Positions 15,408 through 22,210 of a stretch of DNA of 32,932 nucleotides are shown piece by piece. Each line of letters begins with the position of its first letter. The first letter of the stretch is position 1. Origin of the DNA: an uncultured Butyricicoccus sp. (GTDB lineage: Bacteria > Bacillota > Clostridia > Oscillospirales > Butyricicoccaceae); the NCBI GenBank assembly GCA_900547195.1, contig URFQ01000020.1, forward strand, positions 1 to 32,932, given 5' to 3'. The notes under the pieces are model-generated. The model was given only the letters and a program-made list of their open reading frames with translations, was not told the DNA's origin and did no database searches. The position numbers and the translations under genes were made by a program.

Positions 15408-15434
15408 GGCAGTTACCCAGTACGGGTAACTGCC
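15408..15434. repeat. Perfect 11-bp inverted repeat downstream of the GNAT gene
   Basis: GGCAGTTACCC and GGGTAACTGCC flank the 5-base loop AGTAC. It lies 15 bases beyond the stop of the acetyltransferase gene, so a transcription stop is likely, but there is no T run on either strand. Confidence 0.6.
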
Positions 15435-15448
15435 CAATGAATAGAAAT

Positions 15449-15898
15449 TTATCGGCCTTTTTTCATAACATAGTTTACAAGTATAACTCCCTGTCTTTTT
15501 ACCTGCTGTTCTATAATTACTTTATATCCTCTTTTTTTAAAAAATGGTCTTGCCGTAGTAGACGCATGAGTAATAATATCTCCTTGAACATAGCTTTCTA
15601 ACTGATTGCATATGGCAGTTGCAATACGTTTTCCTTGATAATTGGCATGAACAAATAGACGGTCAAGGTAACCGGTTTTGTCTATGTCCCCAAAGCCTAC
15701 AATGATTTTATTTTCAACAGCAACTACACTGTAATGCTCTTGAAGTGATTGATTCCATTTCTCCAAATCCACATGCCCAGTGGCCCACACATCCAGTTGT
15801 TCTTTTGTGTAATCTTTTGCATTTATTGTATGAACAGTATTGTAAAACAACTCCGTTAGCTCTTTACAGTCTGCTGGTTGATATTCTCTAATAACCAT
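15449..15898 (-). CDS. GNAT-family N-acetyltransferase
   Basis: A 149-residue protein of the GCN5-related acetyltransferase fold. Motif A is visible as Leu-Asp-Arg-Leu-Phe-Val-His-Ala-Asn-Tyr-Gln-Gly-Lys-Arg-Ile-Ala (about 79-94), the acetyl-CoA pyrophosphate loop. Ala-Arg-Pro-Phe-Phe-Lys-Lys-Arg-Gly-Tyr (about 116-125) is the typical motif B end. AAGGAG lies upstream of the ATG at 15898. The gene is markedly more AT-rich than its neighbours, which suggests recent transfer. It is monocistronic. The acceptor substrate is unknown. Confidence 0.9.
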   Translation of the reverse strand: MVIREYQPADCKELTELFYNTVHTINAKDYTKEQLDVWATGHVDLEKWNQSLQEHYSVVAVENKIIVGFGDIDKTGYLDRLFVHANYQGKRIATAICNQLESYVQGDIITHASTTARPFFKKRGYKVIIEQQVKRQGVILVNYVMKKGR

Positions 15899-16062
15899 TC
15901 CTGTGCCTTCTCCTTCAAATCATATTTTATTGTTCTGATCATATCACGGATAACTCTGCGCTTAAACCTGAAATTAGTGAAATCGACGGAGTTTAGTCCC
16001 GGCAACACTTAAGGTAAAAGGGAGAAAACACAACTGCCCTTGCACCGCCCGACTGCCTGATA

Positions 16063-16102
16063 AAATAAAAACAGCCCTTCCCGGCATTTCGGAAAGGACT
16101 GT
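16063..16102 (-). terminator. Rho-independent terminator of ddh
   Basis: On the minus strand ACAGTCCTTTCC pairs with GGGAAGGGCTGT (12 base pairs, two G-T) over an 8-base loop and is followed by TTTTATTTT. It lies just after the ddh stop. Confidence 0.9.
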
Positions 16103-16108
16103 GTTCTT

Positions 16109-17089
16109 TTACAGCATATGCGCGCGCAGTTCCTCGCCCGACTGTGGGGACAGATACGCGGGGGCGATGTCAAACACGGTCTTGGCGCCCGACTGGCCCT
16201 CCTTGGCCATGCGGTATGCGGCGCGGGCGAACGCCACCAGCACCGAACCGGTGAACTCCGGATTGGAATCGAGCTGCAGGCGGTACTCAATAATGTGCTG
16301 ATTGCCGCCCCCAGTTTCCCCGCTGCGGATGACAAAGCCGCCGTGCGGCAGGCCGCCATGCTCGCGCGCGAGCGTCTCCGCGTCGATAAAATTCACAGTG
16401 GTGTCATAGTCGGAAAAGTAATTGGGCATTTCCTTGATTTCCTTCTCAATGCGGGCGAGGCTGGCGCCTTCCTCGGCGACCACATACACCTCGCGGGTAT
16501 GCTTTTCCCGGGTGGTCAGCTCCGGATGCCCGCCGCTGCGGACAGCGTCCAGCGCCGCCGGAACCGGCACGGTGTACTGGCGCGCGTCCTTCACGCCCTC
16601 AATGCGGCGCACGGCATCCGAATGGCCCTGGCTCACACCGCGGCCCCAGAAGGTATAATCCTTGCCTTCCGGCAGGATGCAGCTTGCATACAGGCGGTTG
16701 AGCGAAAACATGCCCGGATCCCAGCCGCACGAAATAATGCCGACCTTGCCGGCGTTCTTTGCCGCCGCGTCCACGTTTGCAAAATGCTCCGGGATGCGCG
16801 CATGGGTGTCAAAGCTGTCAATGACGTTGAACATGGCCGCATACTTCGGGGTCTGCTCGGGCAGGTCGGTCGCGCTGCCGCCGCAGACCATCAGCACGTC
16901 AATCTCATCCTTCATGGATTCGGCTGCATCCACGTGCAGCACCCGCGCGGTTTTGGTCGCAATCTTGAGCCCAGCCGGGTCACGGCGGGTAAACACCGCT
17001 TTGAGTTCCATATCCGGGTTCTGGCTGATGGCCGCTTCTACGCCGCGGCCGAGGTTGCCGTAGCCGAGGATACCGATTTTAATGGTCAT
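16109..17089 (-). CDS. ddh: meso-Diaminopimelate dehydrogenase
   Basis: A 326-residue NADPH-dependent enzyme that reductively aminates L-2-amino-6-oxopimelate (from tetrahydrodipicolinate) to meso-diaminopimelate, the one-step branch of lysine and peptidoglycan precursor synthesis. The N-terminal Gly-Tyr-Gly-Asn-Leu-Gly at 9-14 binds the cofactor. Cys-Gly-Gly-Ser-Ala-Thr-Asp, Ile-Asp-Ser-Phe-Asp-Thr-His and Gly-Trp-Asp-Pro-Gly-Met-Phe-Ser are family signatures of the substrate site. Length is as expected. It is monocistronic, with its own promoter and terminator, and is divergent from the CbiE/CbiT-like gene. The leader contains a small GCGCC/GGCGC hairpin. Confidence 0.95.
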   Translation of the reverse strand: MTIKIGILGYGNLGRGVEAAISQNPDMELKAVFTRRDPAGLKIATKTARVLHVDAAESMKDEIDVLMVCGGSATDLPEQTPKYAAMFNVIDSFDTHARIPEHFANVDAAAKNAGKVGIISCGWDPGMFSLNRLYASCILPEGKDYTFWGRGVSQGHSDAVRRIEGVKDARQYTVPVPAALDAVRSGGHPELTTREKHTREVYVVAEEGASLARIEKEIKEMPNYFSDYDTTVNFIDAETLAREHGGLPHGGFVIRSGETGGGNQHIIEYRLQLDSNPEFTGSVLVAFARAAYRMAKEGQSGAKTVFDIAPAYLSPQSGEELRAHML

Positions 17090-17142
17090 ATTGTGATTCT
17101 CTCCTTTACAAAGCGCCTTACGGCGCGGTCTTTCTGCTTTTC

Positions 17143-17171
17143 ATGATAGCATGCCCGCAAAAGGTTGTCCA
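17143..17171 (-). promoter_or_regulatory. Promoter of ddh
   Basis: Minus strand: TGGACA (17166-17171), 17-base spacer, TATCAT (17143-17148). Each box has one mismatch to consensus. Confidence 0.7.
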
Positions 17172-17256
17172 GTGGGAAGCTTTTCGCACTTTTCTGTACG
17201 TTTGCTGCAATCTGTCAAAAATATCGCAGCATTTCTCTGGATTATTGTGAATTCTG

Positions 17257-17265
17257 TGCTATAAT
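17257..17265 (+). promoter_or_regulatory. Extended -10 promoter of the CbiE/CbiT-like gene
   Basis: TGCTATAAT (TG at 17257-17258, TATAAT at 17260-17265) without a convincing -35. It would start RNA near 17272, which argues against translation from the in-frame ATG at 17278. Confidence 0.65.
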
Positions 17266-17319
17266 GAAAGCAGAGCTATGGCCAAACGCCGCCAATTTTC
17301 CCGAAGGGGGTTCCAAGTG

Positions 17320-18222
17320 ATGAAAAACAGCGCGTTTACCAATGAACAAATCCTGTCCTGGATGCAGTATTTCGGCACCCAGACCGCAATCGATCTGGAG
17401 CGCATCAAAATCGTCGATATGAGCCGCGAGGACAAAAACCTGCTGCCGGCCATCCACAATTTCCGCACCGTGCTCGCGTTTTTGGACGCCGGACAGAACG
17501 GCATTTTCTACAAACTGTGGGACGCCGGCCTCGGGGACTGCGACGTATGGCTGGGCGAGGGACTGACGCCGGACGGCAAGCCCATCCGGCCTTGCAAGCT
17601 GCCGGGCGTGCTGCGGCACGACCTCACCGGCCCAGCGGCGGTGCTCATCCAAAACCCGGCGGCGCGCAACACGGCGCGAATCGGCCTGAAAAACGACAAT
17701 TTTTCGCTTGGTTCGGTGCGTTATGTCGGCAGCGAGATCCGTTCGGTGATCATGAGCATGCTGCACGTGGACATTCAGGACACGATCTGCATCATTTCGG
17801 GCGAGTCCATCGCCGTCGAATCGGCCATTATGGCGAGCGCGGGCAAGATTATCGCGGTCGAATACCGCGAAGCCGACCGCGCGCTGATGGAATCCAACTG
17901 CGACAAATTCGGCCTGAACAACGTCGCCATTGTGGAAAACGCCCGCCCGGAGACGCTTTCCGGCCTGCCCGTACCCACATTGTCCTTTATTGTGGCAACC
18001 GGCCGTCTGGAAAGCGAAATTCAGGATCTGCTTGCGGTCAACCCCAGGATGCAGTTCGTTGTTTACACGCTGGAGCTGGATATCCTTGCGAAAATCCCGG
18101 CCCTGTTTGAAAAATACGGCATTCATGATACCGAAATCACGCAAATTGCGGTATCCAAGCTGAACGCGGACAACCGTTTCCGGCCGCAGCCATCCCCATG
18201 GCTGATTGCCGGCGCAGTCTGA
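17320..18222 (+). CDS. Orphan CbiE/CbiT-like (CobL-like) methyltransferase-related protein
   Basis: A 300-residue protein. Residues about 45-130 resemble only the C-terminal part of CbiE tetrapyrrole methylases (Ala-Gly-Leu-Gly-Asp-Cys-Asp-Val-Trp-Leu-Gly-Glu and a following Pro/Asp-rich stretch). Residues about 135-300 resemble CbiT, beginning with Glu-Ile-Arg-Ser-Val-Ile-Met-Ser-Met-Leu and including Val-Glu-Tyr-Arg-Glu-Ala-Asp. The CbiT glycine-rich SAM loop (normally Gly-x-Gly-Thr-Gly) reads Ser-Gly-Glu-Ser-Ile-Ala-Val-Glu-Ser, so the SAM site is altered. The CbiE N-terminal catalytic half is missing. No cobalamin gene is nearby. ATG at 17320 follows AGGGGG. A new or lost activity is possible. 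Confidence 0.65.
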   Translation: MKNSAFTNEQILSWMQYFGTQTAIDLERIKIVDMSREDKNLLPAIHNFRTVLAFLDAGQNGIFYKLWDAGLGDCDVWLGEGLTPDGKPIRPCKLPGVLRHDLTGPAAVLIQNPAARNTARIGLKNDNFSLGSVRYVGSEIRSVIMSMLHVDIQDTICIISGESIAVESAIMASAGKIIAVEYREADRALMESNCDKFGLNNVAIVENARPETLSGLPVPTLSFIVATGRLESEIQDLLAVNPRMQFVVYTLELDILAKIPALFEKYGIHDTEITQIAVSKLNADNRFRPQPSPWLIAGAV

Positions 18223-18240
18223 ACCGTCCACAGGCTGTGC

Positions 18241-18269
18241 AAAACCCGGTGCATAACGCACCGGGTTTT
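18241..18269. terminator. Bidirectional terminator
   Basis: AAAACCCGGTGC and GCACCGGGTTTT pair perfectly (12 base pairs) around ATAAC, with T-rich ends on both strands. It sits between the convergent CbiE/CbiT-like and marR genes. Confidence 0.9.
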
Positions 18270-18270
18270 C

Positions 18271-18702
18271 TTATTCCCCGCAGATATTTGTGCACGCCTG
18301 CTGCATCAGCTTTTCAAACGCCATGCGCTCAATCTCGCTCATGCCGGCCGTGACCCGCTCGATGCAGCGCCTGCCGTTTTCACACAGCCGGGCATAGACC
18401 GCGCGCGCCTTTTCCGTTGGGAACACATCGACCACACGTGCATCGTCCGGGTTTTCCCGGCGCTCGACATAGCCGTCCTCCTCCAGCCGGGCCAGCATTT
18501 TCGCGACTGTGCCGCGGCTCATATCCAGCAGTTCGCAGTACCGGTTCTGCGGCGTCGGCCCGTTTTCACAGGTGATGATCAGGAAGGGGGCCTGGCTGCC
18601 CGTGATCTCCCAATCTTTAAGCTTCTCACTGAGGAAAATCTGGGTTTTGCGGTGCAGGGTGGAAATGCACTTCAGAAGATTCTGCGCGTCAAGCTCGTGC
18701 AT
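18271..18702 (-). CDS. MarR-family transcriptional regulator
   Basis: A 143-residue winged-helix repressor. The DNA-binding part is seen as Thr-Pro-Gln-Asn-Arg-Tyr-Cys-Glu-Leu-Leu-Asp-Met-Ser-Arg-Gly-Thr-Val-Ala-Lys-Met-Leu (about 50-70), then the wing Glu-Asp-Gly-Tyr-Val-Glu-Arg-Arg-Glu-Asn-Pro-Asp-Asp-Ala-Arg (about 74-88). ATG at 18702 follows AAAGGA. The longer frame from 18765 would run through the promoter and is rejected. It is divergent from a MATE exporter, the standard arrangement for a MarR repressor controlling a drug-efflux gene and itself. Confidence 0.92.
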   Translation of the reverse strand: MHELDAQNLLKCISTLHRKTQIFLSEKLKDWEITGSQAPFLIITCENGPTPQNRYCELLDMSRGTVAKMLARLEEDGYVERRENPDDARVVDVFPTEKARAVYARLCENGRRCIERVTAGMSEIERMAFEKLMQQACTNICGE

Positions 18703-18736
18703 ATGTTCACGTCCTTTTGTTTCCTTTGCAACTTTT

Positions 18737-18765
18737 ATATTAAATGTGTCACGTGAGTTTGTCAA
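18737..18765 (-). promoter_or_regulatory. Promoter of marR with palindrome in the spacer
   Basis: Minus strand: TTGACA (18760-18765), 17-base spacer, TAATAT (18737-18742). The spacer contains the perfect palindrome TCACGTGA, a plausible operator half or site. Confidence 0.82.
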
Positions 18766-18783
18766 GATTTTTTGCGTTTTTTG

Positions 18784-18812
18784 TTGACATCACACAAATC
18801 TACCGTTATACT
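18784..18812 (+). promoter_or_regulatory. Promoter of the MATE transporter gene
   Basis: TTGACA (18784-18789), 17-base spacer, TATACT (18807-18812). Directly downstream lies ATAGAC-N15-GTCTAT (18818-18844), an inverted repeat placed over the transcription start region where a MarR repressor would block. Confidence 0.85.
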
Positions 18813-18905
18813 TATAGATAGACTGTTGAGTAAAAACGGTCTATTCTTTTGCCCGTTTCGTTTCCTACGAAACAATTCAATGCACAAAATAAAGGACGTG
18901 ACAGT

Positions 18906-20303
18906 ATGAACGAAACCATTCAGGAAAATAAAATGGGCGTCATGCCGGTGGGGCGGCTGCTGGTCAGCATGTCGGTGCCGATCATGATCTCCATGCTGGT
19001 GCAGGCGCTGTACAATGTTGTGGACAGCATCTTCGTCGCCCAGATCAGCGAGGACGCGCTCAATGCCGTCTCGCTCGCCTTCCCCATGCAGAACCTCATG
19101 ATCGCGGTTGCGACCGGCACGGGCGTTGGTATGAACGCACTGCTCTCCAAGAGCCTTGGGGAAAAGGACATGGAAAACGTGCGGCTTGCGGCCAATAACG
19201 GCCTGTTCCTGGCGTTTGCAAGCTATGTGGTGTTTGCTGTCATCGGCCTGCTGACCTCCCATATGTTTTTTCTTGCGCAGACCAATATTCCCGCGATTGT
19301 CGAACAGGGTACGCAGTACCTGCTCATCTGTACGCTGTGCTCTTTCGGGCTGTTCGGGCAGATATGCTTTGAGCGCCTGCTTCAATCGACCGGCCGCACG
19401 ATCTACACCATGATTACGCAGGGATTGGGCGCAATCATCAACATCATTTTCGACCCGCTGCTGATTTTTGGCGTCGGCCCTTTTCCCAAAATGGGCGTGG
19501 CGGGCGCTGCGGCAGCAACCGTACTCGGCCAGATCATCGCATTCCTCGTATCCATCCTGATCAATGACAGGTTTAATCCTGAAGTGCGCCTGACGATCCG
19601 GGGTTTCCGTCCATGCGGCGCCACCATCCGGCGGATTTACGCGGTCGGCGTACCGAGCATTATCATGGCCGCCATCAGCTCGGTCATGACTTTTGGCATG
19701 AACAAAATCCTGATCGCGTATTCCTCGACTGCAACCGCGGTTTTTGGCGCGTACTTTAAGCTGCAAAGCTTTGTTTTTATGCCTGTGTTTGGGATCAACA
19801 ACGGCATGGTACCCATCATTGCATACAATTTCGGCGCACGCAAGCCCGCGCGCATGAAGAAAACGCTCGCTCTTTCCGTCCTGTTTGCGACCGCAATTAT
19901 GGTCATCGGCCTTGCGATTTTGCAGATCTTCCCGGTACAGCTTCTGCGCATGTTCAACGCATCGGACAACATGCTCGCCATCGGCGTGAATGCGCTGCGC
20001 ATCATCAGCGTGCATTTTCTGATTGCGGGCGCGAGCGTCATTCTGTCCTCGTTTTTCCAGGCGCTCAGCCACGGCATGCTCAGCCTGTGGGTCTCCGTGG
20101 CACGCCAGCTGGTCGTGCTGCTGCCGTCCGCGTGGGTGCTCAGCCGTATCGGCGGGCTGGATCTGGTCTGGTGGGCATTCCCAATCGCGGAACTGGTCTC
20201 GTTGGCCCTGTGCCTGATCTTCCTGCGCCACAGTTACCGCGTTGAAATCGCGCCCATGGAACACGCGCAGGCAGCCGCGTCCGCGGCCGAAGCGCTGCCC
20301 TGA
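18906..20303 (+). CDS. MATE-family multidrug efflux transporter
   Basis: A 465-residue membrane protein with about 12 hydrophobic helices in two homologous bundles. It shows the family N-terminus Met-Pro-Val-Gly-Arg-Leu-Leu-Val-Ser-Met-Ser-Val-Pro, Tyr-Asn-Val-Val-Asp-Ser-Ile-Phe-Val-Ala-Gln (about 38-48), and Gln-Ser-Thr-Gly-Arg-Thr near residue 162. It would export cationic or other drugs in exchange for Na+ or H+. ATG at 18906 follows AAAGGACG, and the in-frame upstream start lacks a site. It is divergent from the marR gene, which probably represses it. Confidence 0.93.
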   Translation: MNETIQENKMGVMPVGRLLVSMSVPIMISMLVQALYNVVDSIFVAQISEDALNAVSLAFPMQNLMIAVATGTGVGMNALLSKSLGEKDMENVRLAANNGLFLAFASYVVFAVIGLLTSHMFFLAQTNIPAIVEQGTQYLLICTLCSFGLFGQICFERLLQSTGRTIYTMITQGLGAIINIIFDPLLIFGVGPFPKMGVAGAAAATVLGQIIAFLVSILINDRFNPEVRLTIRGFRPCGATIRRIYAVGVPSIIMAAISSVMTFGMNKILIAYSSTATAVFGAYFKLQSFVFMPVFGINNGMVPIIAYNFGARKPARMKKTLALSVLFATAIMVIGLAILQIFPVQLLRMFNASDNMLAIGVNALRIISVHFLIAGASVILSSFFQALSHGMLSLWVSVARQLVVLLPSAWVLSRIGGLDLVWWAFPIAELVSLALCLIFLRHSYRVEIAPMEHAQAAASAAEALP

Positions 20304-20335
20304 GCAATCTTTACACAATCTTTCCCAAAAAAGTA

Positions 20336-20364
20336 TTGATTCATCGGAGAAATCCGTCCATAAT
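20336..20364 (+). promoter_or_regulatory. Promoter of the HAD phosphatase gene
   Basis: TTGATT (20336-20341), 17-base spacer, CATAAT (20359-20364), 40 bases before the ATG. Confidence 0.6.
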
Positions 20365-20403
20365 AAGAGTGGAATATCATACCTGTTCAAAGGAGAGTAA
20401 CAG

Positions 20404-21186
20404 ATGAATCACATGGATGAACTGCGAAGCAAAAAAGGCTTCATTTGCGATATGGACGGCGTCATCTATCACGGCAACCGCCTGCTGCCCGGTGTGACCG
20501 AGTTTGTCGACTGGCTGCACCGAGAAAACAAGAGTTTTCTGTTCCTGACCAATTCGTCCGAGCGCTCGCCGCGCGAACTCCAGCAGAAGCTGGCGCGCAT
20601 GGGGCTGGACGTGGGCGAGGAGCATTTCTATACCTCCGCGCTGGCCACGGCTGCTTTTCTTGCGCAGCAGTCTCCCGGCTGCAGCGCTTATGTCATCGGC
20701 GCGCCCGGCCTGCTCAACGCGCTCTACGATGTGGGCATCACGATGAACGACGTGGATCCCGACTATGTCATCGCGGGCGAGACCACGGGTTACAACTATG
20801 AGACCATCATCAAGGCGGTCGGCTATATCCAGCGCGGCGCGCGTCTGGTGGCCACCAATTCCGACCTCACCGGCCCATCCGAACACGGCATCATCCCGGC
20901 CTGCCGGGCGCTGGTCGCACCCATTGAGCTGGCAACCGGCAAGCAGGCGTACTATGTCGGCAAGCCGAACCCGCTCATGATGCGCACCGGCCTCAAACTG
21001 CTGGGCGTGCATTCGGGGGAAGCGGCCATGATCGGCGACCGCATGGACACCGACATCGTCGCGGGCATGGAAAGCGGCCTGGATACCGTGCTGGTGCTGT
21101 CCGGCTGCACCACGCGCGAGGATGTGGAGCAGTATTCCTACCGCCCGCGCCACATTTTGAACGGCGTCGGCGATATCCCTGGATGA
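20404..21186 (+). CDS. HAD-superfamily (class IIA, NagD-like) phosphatase
   Basis: A 260-residue HAD-IIA hydrolase. Motif I is Cys-Asp-Met-Asp-Gly-Val-Ile-Tyr-His-Gly (about 15-24), with the nucleophile and acid aspartates. Motif II is Leu-Thr-Asn-Ser-Ser (about 46-50). The motif III lysine is in Tyr-Tyr-Val-Gly-Lys-Pro-Asn-Pro (about 182-189). Motif IV is Met-Ile-Gly-Asp-Arg-Met-Asp-Thr-Asp-Ile (about 214-223). The capping domain lies between II and III. AAAGGAG precedes the ATG. Relatives hydrolyse p-nitrophenyl phosphate, nucleotides or sugar phosphates; the natural substrate is open. Confidence 0.92.
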   Translation: MNHMDELRSKKGFICDMDGVIYHGNRLLPGVTEFVDWLHRENKSFLFLTNSSERSPRELQQKLARMGLDVGEEHFYTSALATAAFLAQQSPGCSAYVIGAPGLLNALYDVGITMNDVDPDYVIAGETTGYNYETIIKAVGYIQRGARLVATNSDLTGPSEHGIIPACRALVAPIELATGKQAYYVGKPNPLMMRTGLKLLGVHSGEAAMIGDRMDTDIVAGMESGLDTVLVLSGCTTREDVEQYSYRPRHILNGVGDIPG

Positions 21187-21380
21187 TTCGCGTGGTTTCT
21201 GCGGACAAAAAGCGGTATTTGCCGCTTCTTTTTCCCGGGGACGGGCAGGAGGGCATGATTGCCCGCTATCTGAACCATTTTTGTACTCGAGGAAAAGGGC
21301 GCGGCCTCTTTGACGCATCCGGCACGGCTCTCCGCCTTTTTGGGGGTGGGGAGCCGTTTTTGGGCATCTTGCAAAATTAG
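21183..21380 (+). pseudogene. Probable remnant of a GNAT acetyltransferase gene, translationally coupled to the HAD gene
   Basis: Its ATG overlaps the HAD stop (ATGA). The first 30 residues, Met-Ile-Arg-Val-Val-Ser-Ala-Asp then Arg-Tyr-Leu-Pro-Leu-Leu and Gln-Glu-Gly-Met-Ile-Ala-Arg-Tyr-Leu, resemble the start of small GNAT proteins often found in this position. The rest (to a stop at 21380) shows no acetyl-CoA motif and runs into a terminator, so the body of the gene seems deleted. It may also be a chance frame. Confidence 0.35.
21324..21362 (+). terminator. Rho-independent terminator of the HAD operon
   Basis: ACGGCTCTCC pairs with GGGGAGCCGT (10 base pairs, one G-T) around a 14-base loop and is followed by TTTTT. 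Confidence 0.85.
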
Positions 21381-21485
21381 GTTGTGAAAATATTGTTTAT
21401 TTTACCAACTTCACTCCATTCCATTCTGTGTTATTATATAGATAAATCATCCGATTTCTATTAATTTATCAAAAGGAGTGATAAG

Positions 21486-21997
21486 ATGGCAATCATTGAA
21501 GTCGGATGTGCTGCCGCTTTATGTGCAAGCCTGTTTGGTGCGCCCTCGGGAGATGGAATCAATACGCCGGACATTCCCCCTTCCACATATTTCTACGCAT
21601 ATATGGATCTGAATGCCGCGGGCGAAGAGTTCCAGCCCAAAATCCGTCAAGCGCGCAATGCAATCATTGCGCAGCACGGATGGGTCACCGAAGGCGTGCA
21701 GGGATTCGTGACCGACCAAAATGGCAACGTGATCGAAGAGCTGCCCCAATTTTATGACATTTTACCGGCGGAATGGGAAATCCCGGTGTTTCCATCAGAC
21801 TAAAATGAAAGCAGCGCTAAATACAATGTCTCCTATACCAATACCGCGACAAAAAATCGTTGGCATATAAGAACAACTTGACTTCCGGACAAGGTTTTAC
21901 AATCTATCCGCCTAAAAATATTACCGTAGGCGTTCATGCAAGTTCTTACAGTGATCCTGGCGCATGGACGATGCAGGTTTATTGCCATCGGTCGTAA
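21486..21997 (+). pseudogene. Unknown gene broken by an in-frame stop and a frameshift
   Basis: ATG at 21486 has an excellent AAAGGAG site and opens a 105-codon frame with no family I recognise (it contains Gly-Asp-Gly-Ile-Asn-Thr-Pro-Asp-Ile-Pro-Pro and Thr-Asp-Gln-Asn-Gly-Asn-Val). After a TAA at 21801-21803 the same frame continues as SSAKYNVSYTNTATK. Then a run of six or more A (about 21851-21856) shifts the frame by -1, giving LTSGQGFTIYPPKNITVGVH up to a TAA at 21995, just before a terminator. The whole would be about 170 residues. The 105-codon part could alternatively be a complete short protein. Sequencing error is possible. Confidence 0.55.
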
Positions 21998-22000
21998 ATC

Positions 22001-22033
22001 ACAAAAGCCTTCCTAACCGGGGAAGGCTTTTGT
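22001..22033 (+). terminator. Rho-independent terminator
   Basis: CAAAAGCCTTCC and GGAAGGCTTTTG pair over 12 base pairs around a 7-base loop, ending in TTTTG. It starts 4 bases after the last stop of the broken gene at 21486-21997, supporting that the whole stretch was one gene. It may work in both directions. Confidence 0.85.
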
Positions 22034-22048
22034 TCGTGCAAAACTGTT

Positions 22049-22112
22049 TTATACGCCGGCGCTATATTCCCTGATTGCATCCGCTACGCCTTCGCGTGGG
22101 TTTCTCTTCCCG
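22049..22112 (-). pseudogene. Duplicated 3' end of a [FeFe]-hydrogenase-like gene
   Basis: In the minus strand about 20 codons read GKRNPREGVADAIREYSAGV and stop at TAA (22049-22051). The intact hydrogenase-like protein at 24208-25650 ends GKKSPREGVADAIKEYKVGV. The DNA is also similar over this stretch. No more of the gene is visible upstream of it, where the serpin gene begins. It is a scar of a lost paralog or of a local duplication. Confidence 0.7.
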
Positions 22113-22159
22113 TTTTTTCGCAAAAAGCCGTTTTTTGGGGAACATCCGCGCCCTGTTTG

Positions 22160-22171
22160 CGTCTATAGACG
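22160..22171. promoter_or_regulatory. Palindrome upstream of the serpin gene
   Basis: CGTCTATAGACG is a perfect 12-base palindrome 39 bases before the serpin start. It could be an operator. No clear -35/-10 pair was found with it. Confidence 0.3.
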
Positions 22172-22210
22172 TAGAAGCCAAAAAAAAATGTAATGATTGG
22201 AGGTATCCCC

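Noticed and set aside
17278..17319. Earlier start codon for the CbiE/CbiT-like protein
   Set aside because: It would lie only a few bases after the predicted transcription start without a ribosome site, whereas ATG 17320 has AGGGGG before it.
18762..20390. 542-codon minus-strand open frame
   Set aside because: It is antisense to the MATE transporter gene and runs through both divergent promoters.
21850..21880. Programmed -1 frameshift at the A run of the unknown gene
   Set aside because: The run fits a slippery heptamer, but the frame is already closed by the TAA at 21801 upstream, so shifting would not restore translation.
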